From the NCBI GenBank assembly GCA_938075415.1, contig CALJHC010000030.1, forward strand, positions 62,001-126,000: a stretch of DNA of 64,000 bases. Direction: 5' to 3'. Origin of the DNA: an uncultured Rubripirellula sp. (GTDB lineage Bacteria; Planctomycetota; Planctomycetia; Pirellulales; Pirellulaceae). The translations under genes were made by a program, and so were the position numbers. The notes below the pieces were generated by a model. The model searched no databases and had not been told where the DNA came from. It saw only the letters and a program-made list of their open reading frames with translations. Below, piece by piece: positions 36,546 through 45,972 of this stretch; within the stretch, counting starts at the first letter, position 1, and the number at the start of each line of letters is the position of its first letter.

Positions 36546-39500
36546 TGGTGGAGGCATCGGTCGAACAACTTGGTGGCGCTTGGGTCGTTGATAGACTCGT
36601 TGAAATGCTCGAGTCGCAGGTTGCCGATGTTGGACTACACAATGTCTGTTTGGCAGAGCTGTTTGACCAATGGAGACTGGCCCACGCTTTTGGTGATGAA
36701 GCAAGCGAATATCTGATCGCCGGCGGCGTGGAACTGCTGCGAGTCTGGATGGAGTATCAACACACAGCAGGTGTTCCCGTCACCGTTGCTGATTCCCTGA
36801 AAATGCTTCCCGAGATTAAGATTGATCAAGATGGTTTGTCGTTGCTTGAATTTGAATGCGAAAGACTGTTTGAGCGATCGAAAGAGTTAATCGATTTTCC
36901 GAAGATTGCAACGCGATGGGGAGATTTTCAGTTACTCGGGATACTTGGCGAGGGGGCGGTCGCTAAAGTTTTTTTGGCGCAGCAGATTTCCATGTCGCAC
37001 CGGTTGGTGGCGTTGAAGATTACTTCGAGAGAGACGTCAGAACCCCAGGTTTTATCGATTGTTCAGCATTCGGGAATTGTGCCCATCCACTCAGTGCACA
37101 AGGTAGACGGTTTGTCCGGAATCTGCATGCCCTTCCTCGGCAGCACAACGATTGCTGACTTGTTGGATCATGTTTATCCAGAGCGTGCTGATTCGTTTGG
37201 ACAGGCCGCAATTGAAAACAGAAACCCTCTGGATGAAGCGATTCGCGCCGCCGGCAAACATACTTTTCGCGGTAAAGCATCCGGTAAAACCATTTCGTTG
37301 TTCCTGACTCAAAGGCAAGAAGTTCTCAAGAACTTGCTCTCGAAAGTCTCCTGTGAAACGGAACCGATTCAATCGGTTGCACCAGCAGATCGTTCTGGTG
37401 GTCAGACGAGCGAGTCAGAATGGAGTGGTCCACCGCAGACGTTTTCAGAGGCGCCGGGCTTACGCGGTGATCAATCCAATGCAAAGTTTTCTGAAGGTGA
37501 TTGCCAGGTAAAAGAACGTCCAGGAATTCATGCCGAGAGTGCTGAAGAAATTGAGCCCGGAGTCGGGTCAACTAGCGATTCTCGGAACGTACCCTTGATT
37601 GCGGAATTTAATCTGGATTGGGATGAGGAATCCTTCTTGGATGCAGTTCTAGGTATCGGCATTCAGTTAGCGGAGGCGTTGCAGTTTATTCATCAATTTG
37701 GAATTACCCACAACGACATTAAGCCAGCTAACATTCTAATTGGACGCGATGGCAAGGTAAGGTTACTTGACTTCAATATCTCCCAGGTGAATGCTTCCAA
37801 TATGAGAATAGCGGAATTTGCAGATCGTTTAGTTGGCGGGACCGTTGCCTACATGTCTCCAGAGTTCCAGCAGAAGTTTACCGAAGGGGTATTGAGTTTT
37901 GAGGTGGATGGCCGTGCGGATGTTTATTCTTTGGGCGTGGTACTGTGCGAGTTGTTGACTGGGTACCGACCTCCGAGTCGCTTGCAGGGCAACGGAAAAA
38001 CAAACTTATGTTCTCAGCTTGCAAAGCGAATGGAACTGCCCGCGGGCGTTTGTGCGATTTTGAATAAGGCACTGGAGAAGGACCCTGAACGTCGGTACCA
38101 ATCAGCCTCTGAAGTCGCGGAGGATCTACGTGCACAACTCACGAATCGTCACCTTGTGCATCAAGCTCAACCAAGCAGGGTGGAGATCGTAAACAAGTGG
38201 CGCAAACGCCACTCAATAGTTTCGTCCGGAATCTCTGTAGCAATCCTGACTCTTGTTCTGGGCTCGATAATTGGCAAATGGTCTTGGGACAAGGGTGTGC
38301 GCCGAGAGGCTTTGGTAAAGAATCGTGCCGTTAACGAACTCAGTCAGGTACTGCCGGAAGCCATTTCATTGCTGTCGGTGATAGGTGAATTTGGTGAATT
38401 AACAACTGAAACCAAAAGGAAGATGAGTGATGTGTTTTTGCATCTCCACACGCTAGCAGTTACTTCCGACAATGCTCTTGGCCGCGAATTAATTGAGGCA
38501 CCGATTGTCGATCAGTTAGCTGTTTTGCATGACCTGTGGATTCGTCAGATTGCCTCCACGGGAAGTTCAGATTCGCCTTTTCGATTTACACAGGATGGAC
38601 TGCCGGAACCGTTCATGTCGCCTGAAAGACTGCAACGGATTATTAGCGAGCTATCGGATGGGCAAGAGCGGCAGCAGAGCGAGTTTTTATCTTACTATTT
38701 TGCAGGTAACTATCGGGAAGCGCTTGCTAACGCCGAGGACTCAATTGAATCATTATCGCTTGCTGACTATAGCGTTTGGTTGCTGATTGGTCACAGTCAT
38801 TTGAAGCTGGAACAATTTGCGATGGCTTCAAATGCGTACTCGCAGGCGTTATCCCGAGAAAGAGCTTTTCCTGCGGCTCGATTCTACCGAGGAATCTGTT
38901 TTTTAAAACTAGATCTTCCATCGGCAGCAGTCAGCGACTTTCGAATTGTAACAAAGCAGCAGCCCAGCTTTTATCAAGCTCAGCATAACCTTGCTTTAGC
39001 TCATCAGGCGTTGAGTCAGTGGCGGGAAGCCGAGGGCATTCTCACTAAAATGCTTGAGGCAAAGGGGGCATCGATTTCGACCCATTTGGCTCGAGCGAAA
39101 GTTCGAACGAAAATGTCCGATCTGAAAGGAGCGGCAGAGGATTACCGTCACGCGATCTCCGTCGCACCTGTGTCAATTCAGGACTGGTTGGGGCTCAGCC
39201 GGTTGTGGAAGCAAAAAGATCCGCAGCGAGCAATTGAACTCATGACGGAAGCGGTGAAGCGTTTTCCGACAAGTATTGATGCAAGGCAGCAACTTGCTCA
39301 CCTGTTGAGTGAGTATGACCAAAATGATTGGGCAGCGATTGAGCAATTGGATTATATCATCGAACAGGATCCACTTAATGCTCGTGGGCTGGCGGGTAGA
39401 GCGGTTTTAAACGCAAGGCACGGTCAGACCGACATGGCTTTGAAGGATCTCGGTGATTTGATTGAAATCAACCCGGACGACCCGATGCTCATTTATCAGA

Positions 39501-39784
39501 TTGCCTGCTGCTACAGTTTGCTTGCCGAACACGAAATGTTATTGGACGAATCTTCAGGTCCGTATTTGGAAGGTATCGGAGCATCAGAAGAAGGCATTCT
39601 GGTGCCTGCTGGGAAATCGGAACGACTGAATCGTATTATCTATTTAGAAAATTCTCTTGATTGGTATCGCAAGTCTGTTTGGAGTAATGTCTCGATAGCA
39701 GAGCTCGCGAAGGAAGACCCTGATTTGAAGGCGTTGCGTTTAAGTTCTGAGTTCGAAAGCATCAATCGCATATTGTTAAGGTGA
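36545..39784 (+). CDS. transmembrane serine/threonine protein kinase with TPR domain
   Basis: 1079 residues. An N-terminal helical region (1-115) precedes the kinase: glycine loop 134-142 (LGEGAVAKVF), Lys158 (VALKIT), catalytic loop HNDIKPANIL at 389-398 (HND, not HRD), DFN at 409-411 (not DFG), and SPE at 438-440. About 150 extra residues (205-355) sit in the kinase before the catalytic loop. One membrane helix lies at about 557-577. The outer part (about 640-1040) is mostly TPR helices (ALANAEDSIESLSLADYSVW; ALSQWREAEGILTKML). Coupled to the sigma gene upstream; the next gene starts 7 nt downstream. I infer that it controls the sigma factor by phosphorylation. Confidence 0.92.
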   Translation: MVEASVEQLGGAWVVDRLVEMLESQVADVGLHNVCLAELFDQWRLAHAFGDEASEYLIAGGVELLRVWMEYQHTAGVPVTVADSLKMLPEIKIDQDGLSLLEFECERLFERSKELIDFPKIATRWGDFQLLGILGEGAVAKVFLAQQISMSHRLVALKITSRETSEPQVLSIVQHSGIVPIHSVHKVDGLSGICMPFLGSTTIADLLDHVYPERADSFGQAAIENRNPLDEAIRAAGKHTFRGKASGKTISLFLTQRQEVLKNLLSKVSCETEPIQSVAPADRSGGQTSESEWSGPPQTFSEAPGLRGDQSNAKFSEGDCQVKERPGIHAESAEEIEPGVGSTSDSRNVPLIAEFNLDWDEESFLDAVLGIGIQLAEALQFIHQFGITHNDIKPANILIGRDGKVRLLDFNISQVNASNMRIAEFADRLVGGTVAYMSPEFQQKFTEGVLSFEVDGRADVYSLGVVLCELLTGYRPPSRLQGNGKTNLCSQLAKRMELPAGVCAILNKALEKDPERRYQSASEVAEDLRAQLTNRHLVHQAQPSRVEIVNKWRKRHSIVSSGISVAILTLVLGSIIGKWSWDKGVRREALVKNRAVNELSQVLPEAISLLSVIGEFGELTTETKRKMSDVFLHLHTLAVTSDNALGRELIEAPIVDQLAVLHDLWIRQIASTGSSDSPFRFTQDGLPEPFMSPERLQRIISELSDGQERQQSEFLSYYFAGNYREALANAEDSIESLSLADYSVWLLIGHSHLKLEQFAMASNAYSQALSRERAFPAARFYRGICFLKLDLPSAAVSDFRIVTKQQPSFYQAQHNLALAHQALSQWREAEGILTKMLEAKGASISTHLARAKVRTKMSDLKGAAEDYRHAISVAPVSIQDWLGLSRLWKQKDPQRAIELMTEAVKRFPTSIDARQQLAHLLSEYDQNDWAAIEQLDYIIEQDPLNARGLAGRAVLNARHGQTDMALKDLGDLIEINPDDPMLIYQIACCYSLLAEHEMLLDESSGPYLEGIGASEEGILVPAGKSERLNRIIYLENSLDWYRKSVWSNVSIAELAKEDPDLKALRLSSEFESINRILLR

Positions 39785-39791
39785 CCGACAA

Positions 39792-42416
39792 GTGGGTAGG
39801 AAAATCTTTAAGCGACAAAAACGCAGGCTTGCGCTTCAATGTCTGGAGGGGCGGCGAATGCTTCACGCTGAAATAAGTAGTTTGATTGGTTTCGGCAATC
39901 TGACCCTCAGTATCGCACCCGATGAGACGCAAGTTGGCAGACAGCAATCTAATTTAGAAGCTGTCTTTGACGAGAAATTTGGCTCGAGCACTTGGCGTCT
40001 TGCTATTGAAGAGGCCGTTCAAACGTGGGTGCCGCACGCAAATGTAAATGTTGGATTCGTTACCGATGACGGTAGTCCAGCAGGCATTTCGGGGCGTTGG
40101 CGAGGAGATCCACGATTTGGTGATGTAAGGATTTTTGGTTTAGAACTCGAAGGGACTGCGTGGGCAGAAGCCATCGACGCCAACTCCCGCGCGACCGGTA
40201 CATGGTCCGGCGACATTGTATTTAACACTGCTCAGAATTGGACAAGTATTGACCAAGTTCGGACTGCAGCTGCCCACGAACTGGGGCATGTTTTAGGGCT
40301 GCAGCATAGTGAAGACCCTCTGTCGTTGATGCACGAGCATGGACAGTCAGGAGGCAGTGATTTACTTGAAGATGACATTCGTGAAATCCGTGAACGCTTT
40401 GGTCACAGGCAGGGTGATTTCATTGATCCCACCAAGAACAACGATGACATCAAGGAGGCCTCTAGGCTGCGGGGCGGAAACTCGGTATCTGAAAACGAGG
40501 GTTTTGACGGCAGTCAAGCGTGGCTTGCTATGGGGGATATCTCGACGTCTGATGATGTTGATTACTATCGATTTGATGTTGCCCAAGGTTACACCGGTCC
40601 CATCGCAGTATCAGCACAGGTCGCTGGATTGAGCGTCGCCGATTTAACTGTCTCGGTGATGAATCGAGAGGAGGAAATTCGTGGTGTTGTTGAGGTGGAC
40701 CCAAAATCCGGTTTCGCTTTCGTTGTGATCGATGTAGATGATGCTGACGAAAAAATCTTCATCAGGGTTAATTCCAGTCAGCCCAATGTGTCGGGAATCG
40801 GCAGTTATGGGTTACATGTCTCGCACCCAAGTGTCGTGCATGAGTATCAGGATGCTTTAGTGCAATGGGCGACGAAAATCAGTCAATGGCACCGGAATGA
40901 TAAGCACGCTGATCGCGGCTATTCCTTTCCTGGACTGGATCCTGAGAGACCCACCTTTAAGGCCGAGAACGCCGATGAGGAAATGGAGCTTGAGCCAATG
41001 TTTGAAACGTCTGCGCGATCCGTTTACTCGGCCACTGGTATTCTGTCGGAACCCCATCAGGTGGATAACTATCGCTTCGAGCTTCCGGCTACGATGGTGG
41101 AGGGCGATAGTGTTTTGTTGGAGGTTCATTCAGTCGAACAGTTCGGCTTGGTGCCCAAGATTACGGTTTCTTCCTCCAGCGATCTTCCCGTTTCAACACA
41201 AACGACCTTTAAGGGAGACGGCGTCACACAATTATTTATACATGGAGTGTCAGCTGGCGACCGTCTGATGATCAGCATCGGTTCGGATAACGTCGCGGAT
41301 CGCCATCGAACGGGAAGCTATCGGATAGTGGTCGAATCCTCAGACGCATTTTCTTCGCCGATACCATTAATTGATGGCTTGATCGATAACGAGCAACGCT
41401 CCGCTGCGATGCCAATTGCGTTAACCGAATCCCAAATCCTCAGTTTTACGTTCTCTAGCCAATCAATCTCTCCCGCGAACCAGTCAGTAGATTCAGCTTT
41501 AGTTTTTCGTCTTTACAACGATAAGCAGGAGTTACTGCACTCTTATGCGTCACCGGTCGATGATCTTCGAAGTGTATCGGGATTGCTGTTGTCCCCGGGT
41601 GTTTATTACACGCAGCTGACATTGGCTACGGACTCGGATGAACCGCAGAGCTATTCGTCCCAGCTCACGGCTGATTCGCTTACTGATCCGATCGGACCAC
41701 TGGAGGTTTCAGACGAAATGGAACCTCTTTTTGATTGTCTTCAAGTTGGCGATCTTTGTTTTCCGTTGAATTCACCGACGGTGGATCCTCTCATTATCAA
41801 TCCCTTGCCTACGCCGCCGCTTCCAGATCCCTTCCTCAATCTTCCCTCAAACCTCGGCGATGAATGGTTTTGGGATAGTTTCGTGATTCCCGTCAGCCGA
41901 CAGTTGGCACCAACTCCGGTGAACAATCAACAAGCTAGCACTGGCAGTGAAACCGTTGATTTGACAACGAGTACAACTCTCACAGCAAGTGCAACGGTTT
42001 CTGCGACGCTAACTCAAACAACTTCTGGTTCGACGAGCGTGCTATCTGATGCGGATACCGATTCGTCGGGAACAAGTGGATCGCAGACAATCTTGCTAGC
42101 CTCTGCAGGTTCAATCTCAATTCAGACGCCCATTGTCGACTCTAGCGTCTCGATCAACGTTTCAGCCCAGGTTTCGGCGACTGATCAAACAAGCTCATCG
42201 ATAACGACCGAGGCGGTGGTGGGGTTGTTGATGGATGTAAATGGAGACGGTGCGGAGTCGGCCTCGGACGCATTAATGATCATTAACTCGCTCGCAGAAA
42301 ATAATGTTTCAGGTGAACTCACCCCCGAAAGTCTATCACTGGATGTGAACCAAGATGGTCGGCTCACCGCCAGTGATGCACTGTGGGTGATCAATCATCT
42401 GCGTCTAATTGGCTAG
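39792..42416 (+). CDS. secreted metzincin metalloprotease with PPC-like domains and dockerin
   Basis: 874 residues from GTG 39792; AAGGTG at the kinase stop is 8 nt upstream, so translation is coupled. The basic N-terminus with LQCLEGRRMLHAE resembles the LEPR-XLL export signal of planctomycetes. The matrixin-like catalytic domain (about 50-205) carries the zinc motif HELGHVLGLQH at 162-172 and Met180 as Met-turn. Two pre-peptidase-like beta domains follow (DDVDYYRFDVAQGY; PHQVDNYRFELPA). A Ser/Thr-rich linker at about 690-805 precedes a type I dockerin at about 810-874 with two Ca-binding loops (DVNGDGAESASDA; DVNQDGRLTASDA). No cohesin is in the window, so its docking partner is unknown. 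Confidence 0.92.
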   Translation: MGRKIFKRQKRRLALQCLEGRRMLHAEISSLIGFGNLTLSIAPDETQVGRQQSNLEAVFDEKFGSSTWRLAIEEAVQTWVPHANVNVGFVTDDGSPAGISGRWRGDPRFGDVRIFGLELEGTAWAEAIDANSRATGTWSGDIVFNTAQNWTSIDQVRTAAAHELGHVLGLQHSEDPLSLMHEHGQSGGSDLLEDDIREIRERFGHRQGDFIDPTKNNDDIKEASRLRGGNSVSENEGFDGSQAWLAMGDISTSDDVDYYRFDVAQGYTGPIAVSAQVAGLSVADLTVSVMNREEEIRGVVEVDPKSGFAFVVIDVDDADEKIFIRVNSSQPNVSGIGSYGLHVSHPSVVHEYQDALVQWATKISQWHRNDKHADRGYSFPGLDPERPTFKAENADEEMELEPMFETSARSVYSATGILSEPHQVDNYRFELPATMVEGDSVLLEVHSVEQFGLVPKITVSSSSDLPVSTQTTFKGDGVTQLFIHGVSAGDRLMISIGSDNVADRHRTGSYRIVVESSDAFSSPIPLIDGLIDNEQRSAAMPIALTESQILSFTFSSQSISPANQSVDSALVFRLYNDKQELLHSYASPVDDLRSVSGLLLSPGVYYTQLTLATDSDEPQSYSSQLTADSLTDPIGPLEVSDEMEPLFDCLQVGDLCFPLNSPTVDPLIINPLPTPPLPDPFLNLPSNLGDEWFWDSFVIPVSRQLAPTPVNNQQASTGSETVDLTTSTTLTASATVSATLTQTTSGSTSVLSDADTDSSGTSGSQTILLASAGSISIQTPIVDSSVSINVSAQVSATDQTSSSITTEAVVGLLMDVNGDGAESASDALMIINSLAENNVSGELTPESLSLDVNQDGRLTASDALWVINHLRLIG

Positions 42417-42550
42417 CCTTCTGGAGAACAGAGGGTTGGGGCGGTTGTTGGTTCCTTCAATGAAGGCGCCTGAGATGAACGCAACCGCGGAGACACGTCT
42501 TGGTCTTGGCTGAGAATTGAGTGCTGCTCAACCGAGCGGTTTGAATTGAT

Positions 42551-42874
42551 TCATTCTTCGCTTTTAAAGAAAACCGCAAGCCACACGGTTGGTTCGTCTG
42601 GTTTTGTCCATTTCACGCGATGTCTTTGGTTTGACGGTATCAAGCAATGATCACCGGGAAGTAAACGTACCGTTTTTCCGGATTGGTACTCCAGCGCCGC
42701 TTCGCCGCTCAATAGCACAAACCACTCGTTTTCTGATTGGTCAAACCAGCCTTCTGCGGGGTTGGCGTGGCCGAGGGAAATGATCCGTTCGATCCTCACC
42801 GCGGAAGTCGTGACGAGGGATTCGGTGAATTCGTTTTTTAAGTCAAGGTTCGCCAATTCAAAAAGATTTTGCAT
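42551..42874 (-). CDS. cupin-domain protein
   Basis: 107 residues, a single cupin. Motif 1 is represented by WFDQSENEWFVLLSGEAALEYQ and motif 2 by LLPGDHCLIPSNQRHRV. The His and Glu positions suggest a metal site, but motif 1 lacks the usual HxH and shows ENEW instead. Small cupins of this type are often sugar isomerases, dioxygenase relatives or sensors; the substrate is not readable. It is convergent with the metzincin operon. AGGG is immediately upstream of ATG 42874. Confidence 0.85.
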   Translation of the reverse strand: MQNLFELANLDLKNEFTESLVTTSAVRIERIISLGHANPAEGWFDQSENEWFVLLSGEAALEYQSGKTVRLLPGDHCLIPSNQRHRVKWTKPDEPTVWLAVFFKSEE

Positions 42875-43447
42875 CCCTAGTTGATTCCCTTGATGTTGAT
42901 GTTGATGTGGTGCATGGTTGCACTAAGTTGAGCACGTTTTCGCAGATGATCTTTACCGAGAGACCCTGTTTCTTTTCTCCGCGAAAACACCAATTGCTCA
43001 ACACTCGCTATTCGACGCTGTGAGAGGACTTTGAGTTTGCCTGATCGGATAAGGTTATTGGACGCCATTGGTATGGTGAGCGAGGAGAACCAGCCTGCAT
43101 TATCGATGAATTCGAAGCGGAATGTAGGTGTTTCGGGTTCAACCTGCCATGTCTATCGGAGGAGGATCCGTTTTTCGAATTGAGATTCGTGGCGTGGTTG
43201 ACTGGCCAGGAGGTGGTCAGCCATTGCACTGCAGGGGACTGATCAGTCCTGCAACGGTCTTAATTTGCCAAGCCATTAGAAAAGTGAAGACGTTTTTATT
43301 GGATTTGCCCGTGCAAATGGCCGTGATTTTTCCCTAAACGGCCTCCGCTGGAACTCGCGGAGTGTTCCTTCGTTGTTGATTGCGTATCCGCTTCGTAGAA
43401 TGACTGTGTGTGTATCAGACTCTTACGGAGCGCTAACGGCGGTCAAC
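42875..43447. other. 573-bp divergent intergenic region
   Basis: Between the cupin gene and the FHA-phosphatase gene. A 63-residue minus frame (42877-43068) ends 3 nt before the cupin start but has no ribosome binding site; I do not call it. The sequence around 43360-43420 should hold the promoter of the phosphatase. Confidence 0.45.
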
Positions 43448-45154
43448 ATGGCTTTTTTGCAAATTATCTCGGGCGCAAGTAATGCCTCATCCAAATTTGA
43501 AATCGGCCACGGCGAGACAACCATCGGTCGGCACCCAGAATGCACCATTGTCGTCGAAGCGGGTGCCGTTAGTCGTTTTCATGCGAAGGTTGCCCACGAG
43601 GGGGAGAGCTATCTTGTTTCGGATTCCGGAAGTCGCAACGGAACGTACTTGAATGGCGAACTAGTCACCGCGCCGACCGCCTTGAAGGAAGGTGATCGAA
43701 TACGGATCAGTGAGGTGGAGTTTTCGTTCCTTGCCGATTCGGCCCCAGCATTTGCCGGCAGTGAAATGACTTTCGAGGGTGCCAATTTTGGCATCATGAT
43801 GGTCGACGATCGAGAAGCTTCACAGAAACCGTTTGAGAGCGGTCATTCGATGGTGGAGATTCGTAATTCGGTTGACGGCTTCGCAATGTCCGCAACGGCG
43901 GAGGCAAAACTGGAGGCGCTCGGGCAAATTATCAGCGCACTGGGTGGTGCCATGGTGGTTGATGAGGTTCTTCCGAAGATTCTCACGAGCCTTTTTAAAC
44001 TTTTCCCGGCGGCGGACCGGGGATTCATCGTGATGCAGGATGAGGAGGGTAATCTCATTCCACGCTGGGTTAAGACGCGTGGTGATCAGGATGAGACCGA
44101 AACAATTCGAATCAGCAAAACTATTGTGCGAAAAGTGATGGAGAGTCGAGAAGCGATTCTTTCGATGGATGCTTCGGATGACAGTCGCTTTGACAGCAGT
44201 CAGTCCATTGCGGACTTCTCGATCCGATCGATGATTTGTGCTCCGTTGTTGGATTCAGACAATCAAGCGATTGGAGTGCTTCAGATTGATTCGACGCAGG
44301 GTCGCGGTCAATTTAGGGAAGATGACACGGACCTTCTTGCAGGTGTGGCGGCTTACTCAGGTATTCTGATCAACAACGCGCGAATGCACGAGCAGGCGCT
44401 GCGACAGAAGGAGGTCGAGCAGGATCTATTGCTCGCGACGGAGGTCCAAAAGGCGTTTCTGCCGGATAGCCCACCGGAAGCTCCTGGGTTTCGCGTCTGC
44501 AGTTATTACCAAGCGGCGCATCACATTGGTGGCGACTATTACGATTATATCCACCTACCCGGTGGTCGAGTTGCGATTGTGGTGGCGGATGTCGTCGGTC
44601 ACGGTGTCGCCGCAGCCATGTTCATGGCAAAGCTTTCGGCTGAGACAAGGTTTTGTCTCGCCAGTGACAGCGATGTTGCTGCGGCGATTGTGCGACTGAA
44701 TGATCGGATGAGCGCGTTGGAGGTGGAACGCTTTGTCACCTTCCTGGTACTTGTCGTGGATCCGTCCAGTGACGAGGTGACCATCGTCAATGCAGGACAC
44801 ATGCCGCCCTTGGTGCGAGATGGTGTCTCACGCGCCATGAGTGAACCGGGAGAGGAAGAGTCGGGACTGCCTATCGCAATTGCGGAAGGAATGGATTACG
44901 AAGCGGTTTCGTTTGTGATGAAACCAGGTGACATTGCGGTCATGTACACCGACGGGGTCAATGAGGCGATGGACGTCAAAGATGAGGAGTTTGGCATTCA
45001 AAGAATTCGCGAAATGATCGAGAAGGGTGGTGCGGCGGAGGATGTGATGAACGAGGTGGTCACTGCCGTCAACGATCACGTTGGCGCCGCTGACCCCTTC
45101 GATGACATGTGTTTGGTTTTGCTGGAACGCTATGAGGTTGATCAAGAATCTTGA
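43448..45154 (+). CDS. FHA-GAF-SpoIIE (PP2C-type) serine phosphatase
   Basis: 568 residues from ATG 43448. The FHA domain at about 5-90 has TIGRHPECTIVV, SRFHAKV and SGSRNGTYLNG, the phosphothreonine-binding core. A GAF domain lies at about 155-315 (AADRGFIVMQDEEGNLIPRW; SMICAPLLDSDNQAIGVLQI). A RsbU/SpoIIE phosphatase is at about 340-565, with metal ligands in IGGDYYDY, VADVVGHGVAA and MYTDGVNEAMD. The frame is open to 43373, but FHA similarity starts here. It reads phosphoproteins through FHA and dephosphorylates an unknown target, classically an anti-sigma antagonist. The kinase operon 4 kb upstream is a possible partner. Confidence 0.93.
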   Translation: MAFLQIISGASNASSKFEIGHGETTIGRHPECTIVVEAGAVSRFHAKVAHEGESYLVSDSGSRNGTYLNGELVTAPTALKEGDRIRISEVEFSFLADSAPAFAGSEMTFEGANFGIMMVDDREASQKPFESGHSMVEIRNSVDGFAMSATAEAKLEALGQIISALGGAMVVDEVLPKILTSLFKLFPAADRGFIVMQDEEGNLIPRWVKTRGDQDETETIRISKTIVRKVMESREAILSMDASDDSRFDSSQSIADFSIRSMICAPLLDSDNQAIGVLQIDSTQGRGQFREDDTDLLAGVAAYSGILINNARMHEQALRQKEVEQDLLLATEVQKAFLPDSPPEAPGFRVCSYYQAAHHIGGDYYDYIHLPGGRVAIVVADVVGHGVAAAMFMAKLSAETRFCLASDSDVAAAIVRLNDRMSALEVERFVTFLVLVVDPSSDEVTIVNAGHMPPLVRDGVSRAMSEPGEEESGLPIAIAEGMDYEAVSFVMKPGDIAVMYTDGVNEAMDVKDEEFGIQRIREMIEKGGAAEDVMNEVVTAVNDHVGAADPFDDMCLVLLERYEVDQES

Positions 45155-45228
45155 GGTTCAACGCGTCAGACTGGCGACGTCGCCAATTTAGAACTGACGC
45201 CAATGAACACGGACACCGGCGGTGGATA

Positions 45229-45516
45229 ATGGCCAATTTGATCAGGAAAAAGATTCGGTTTGTCGGGCATGTGCAAGGAGTTGGTTTCAGGGCGACCACG
45301 GCGTCGATAGCTCGCCGTTATTTCATCTCGGGCTTCGTCCGCAACGAATCTGATGGCAGTGTGTCGCTGGAGGTCCAAGGCGAAGCATCTGTCTGTTCGA
45401 GTTTCTTAGCTCAGGTGCAAGAGGATCTATCCGAGCGGATCGACGAAATGTCGATTTCTGAGGGTCTAGTCATCAAGGGTCAGTCTGAAACCGAGGGCTT
45501 CAGGATTCGCTCGTGA
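45229..45516 (+). CDS. acylphosphatase
   Basis: 95 residues. Hydrolyses acyl phosphates. The signature VGHVQGVGFRATTASIARR contains the catalytic Arg, and the catalytic Asn is in GFVRNESDGSVSLEVQG. I start at ATG 45229, not 45151, because similarity begins with KKIRFVGHVQG. It lies 74 nt after the phosphatase gene on the same strand. Confidence 0.93.
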   Translation: MANLIRKKIRFVGHVQGVGFRATTASIARRYFISGFVRNESDGSVSLEVQGEASVCSSFLAQVQEDLSERIDEMSISEGLVIKGQSETEGFRIRS

Positions 45517-45972
45517 GGATGGTCTGAGCTGCAACCACAGGTCGCCTCTTGGTCTTAGCGGCTTGCAGCGAGGTGTGACATCGTCCAGCCTGGCAGGTTT
45601 TCGTCTCCGAGTTGTTTCTTTCTGATGATGAAGAGTTACGTTTCCTTGCATGAATCGCATCTGACCTTGCCTTGCCGAAGACGGTGGACTTTTTGGGCGA
45701 TCTTTACCTTGGGATTCGACAAAGATGGGTTGAGGTTCAGTTAGGTGATCGATCAAAGACGCGTTTGTTGATGTTTTCGGGCTCAAGGGTGCCGAGTTGA
45801 CCTTCGAGACTGTCTAAATTGCTGTCCAACGCTACTTGGCACCCGACATCGCGCATTGGTTTCGCCGAGCGAGAGATACCCCAATGCAAAATTTTAAACG
45901 AAGAGAAATCACCTTCTTTTTCCTTTCTCCCCTGTCGTTTTCGAATTCGTCTTTGGGGGTTAAAATTCGGAC
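45517..45972. other. intergenic region before queA
   Basis: 456 bp with no supported gene. Minus frames 45466-45786 and 45737-46024 overlap real genes and look random. Confidence 0.45.

Noticed and set aside
42877..43068. 63-residue frame ending 3 nt before the cupin start
   Set aside because: The spacing suggests coupling, but there is no ribosome binding site and no family likeness. Kept as a weak possibility only.
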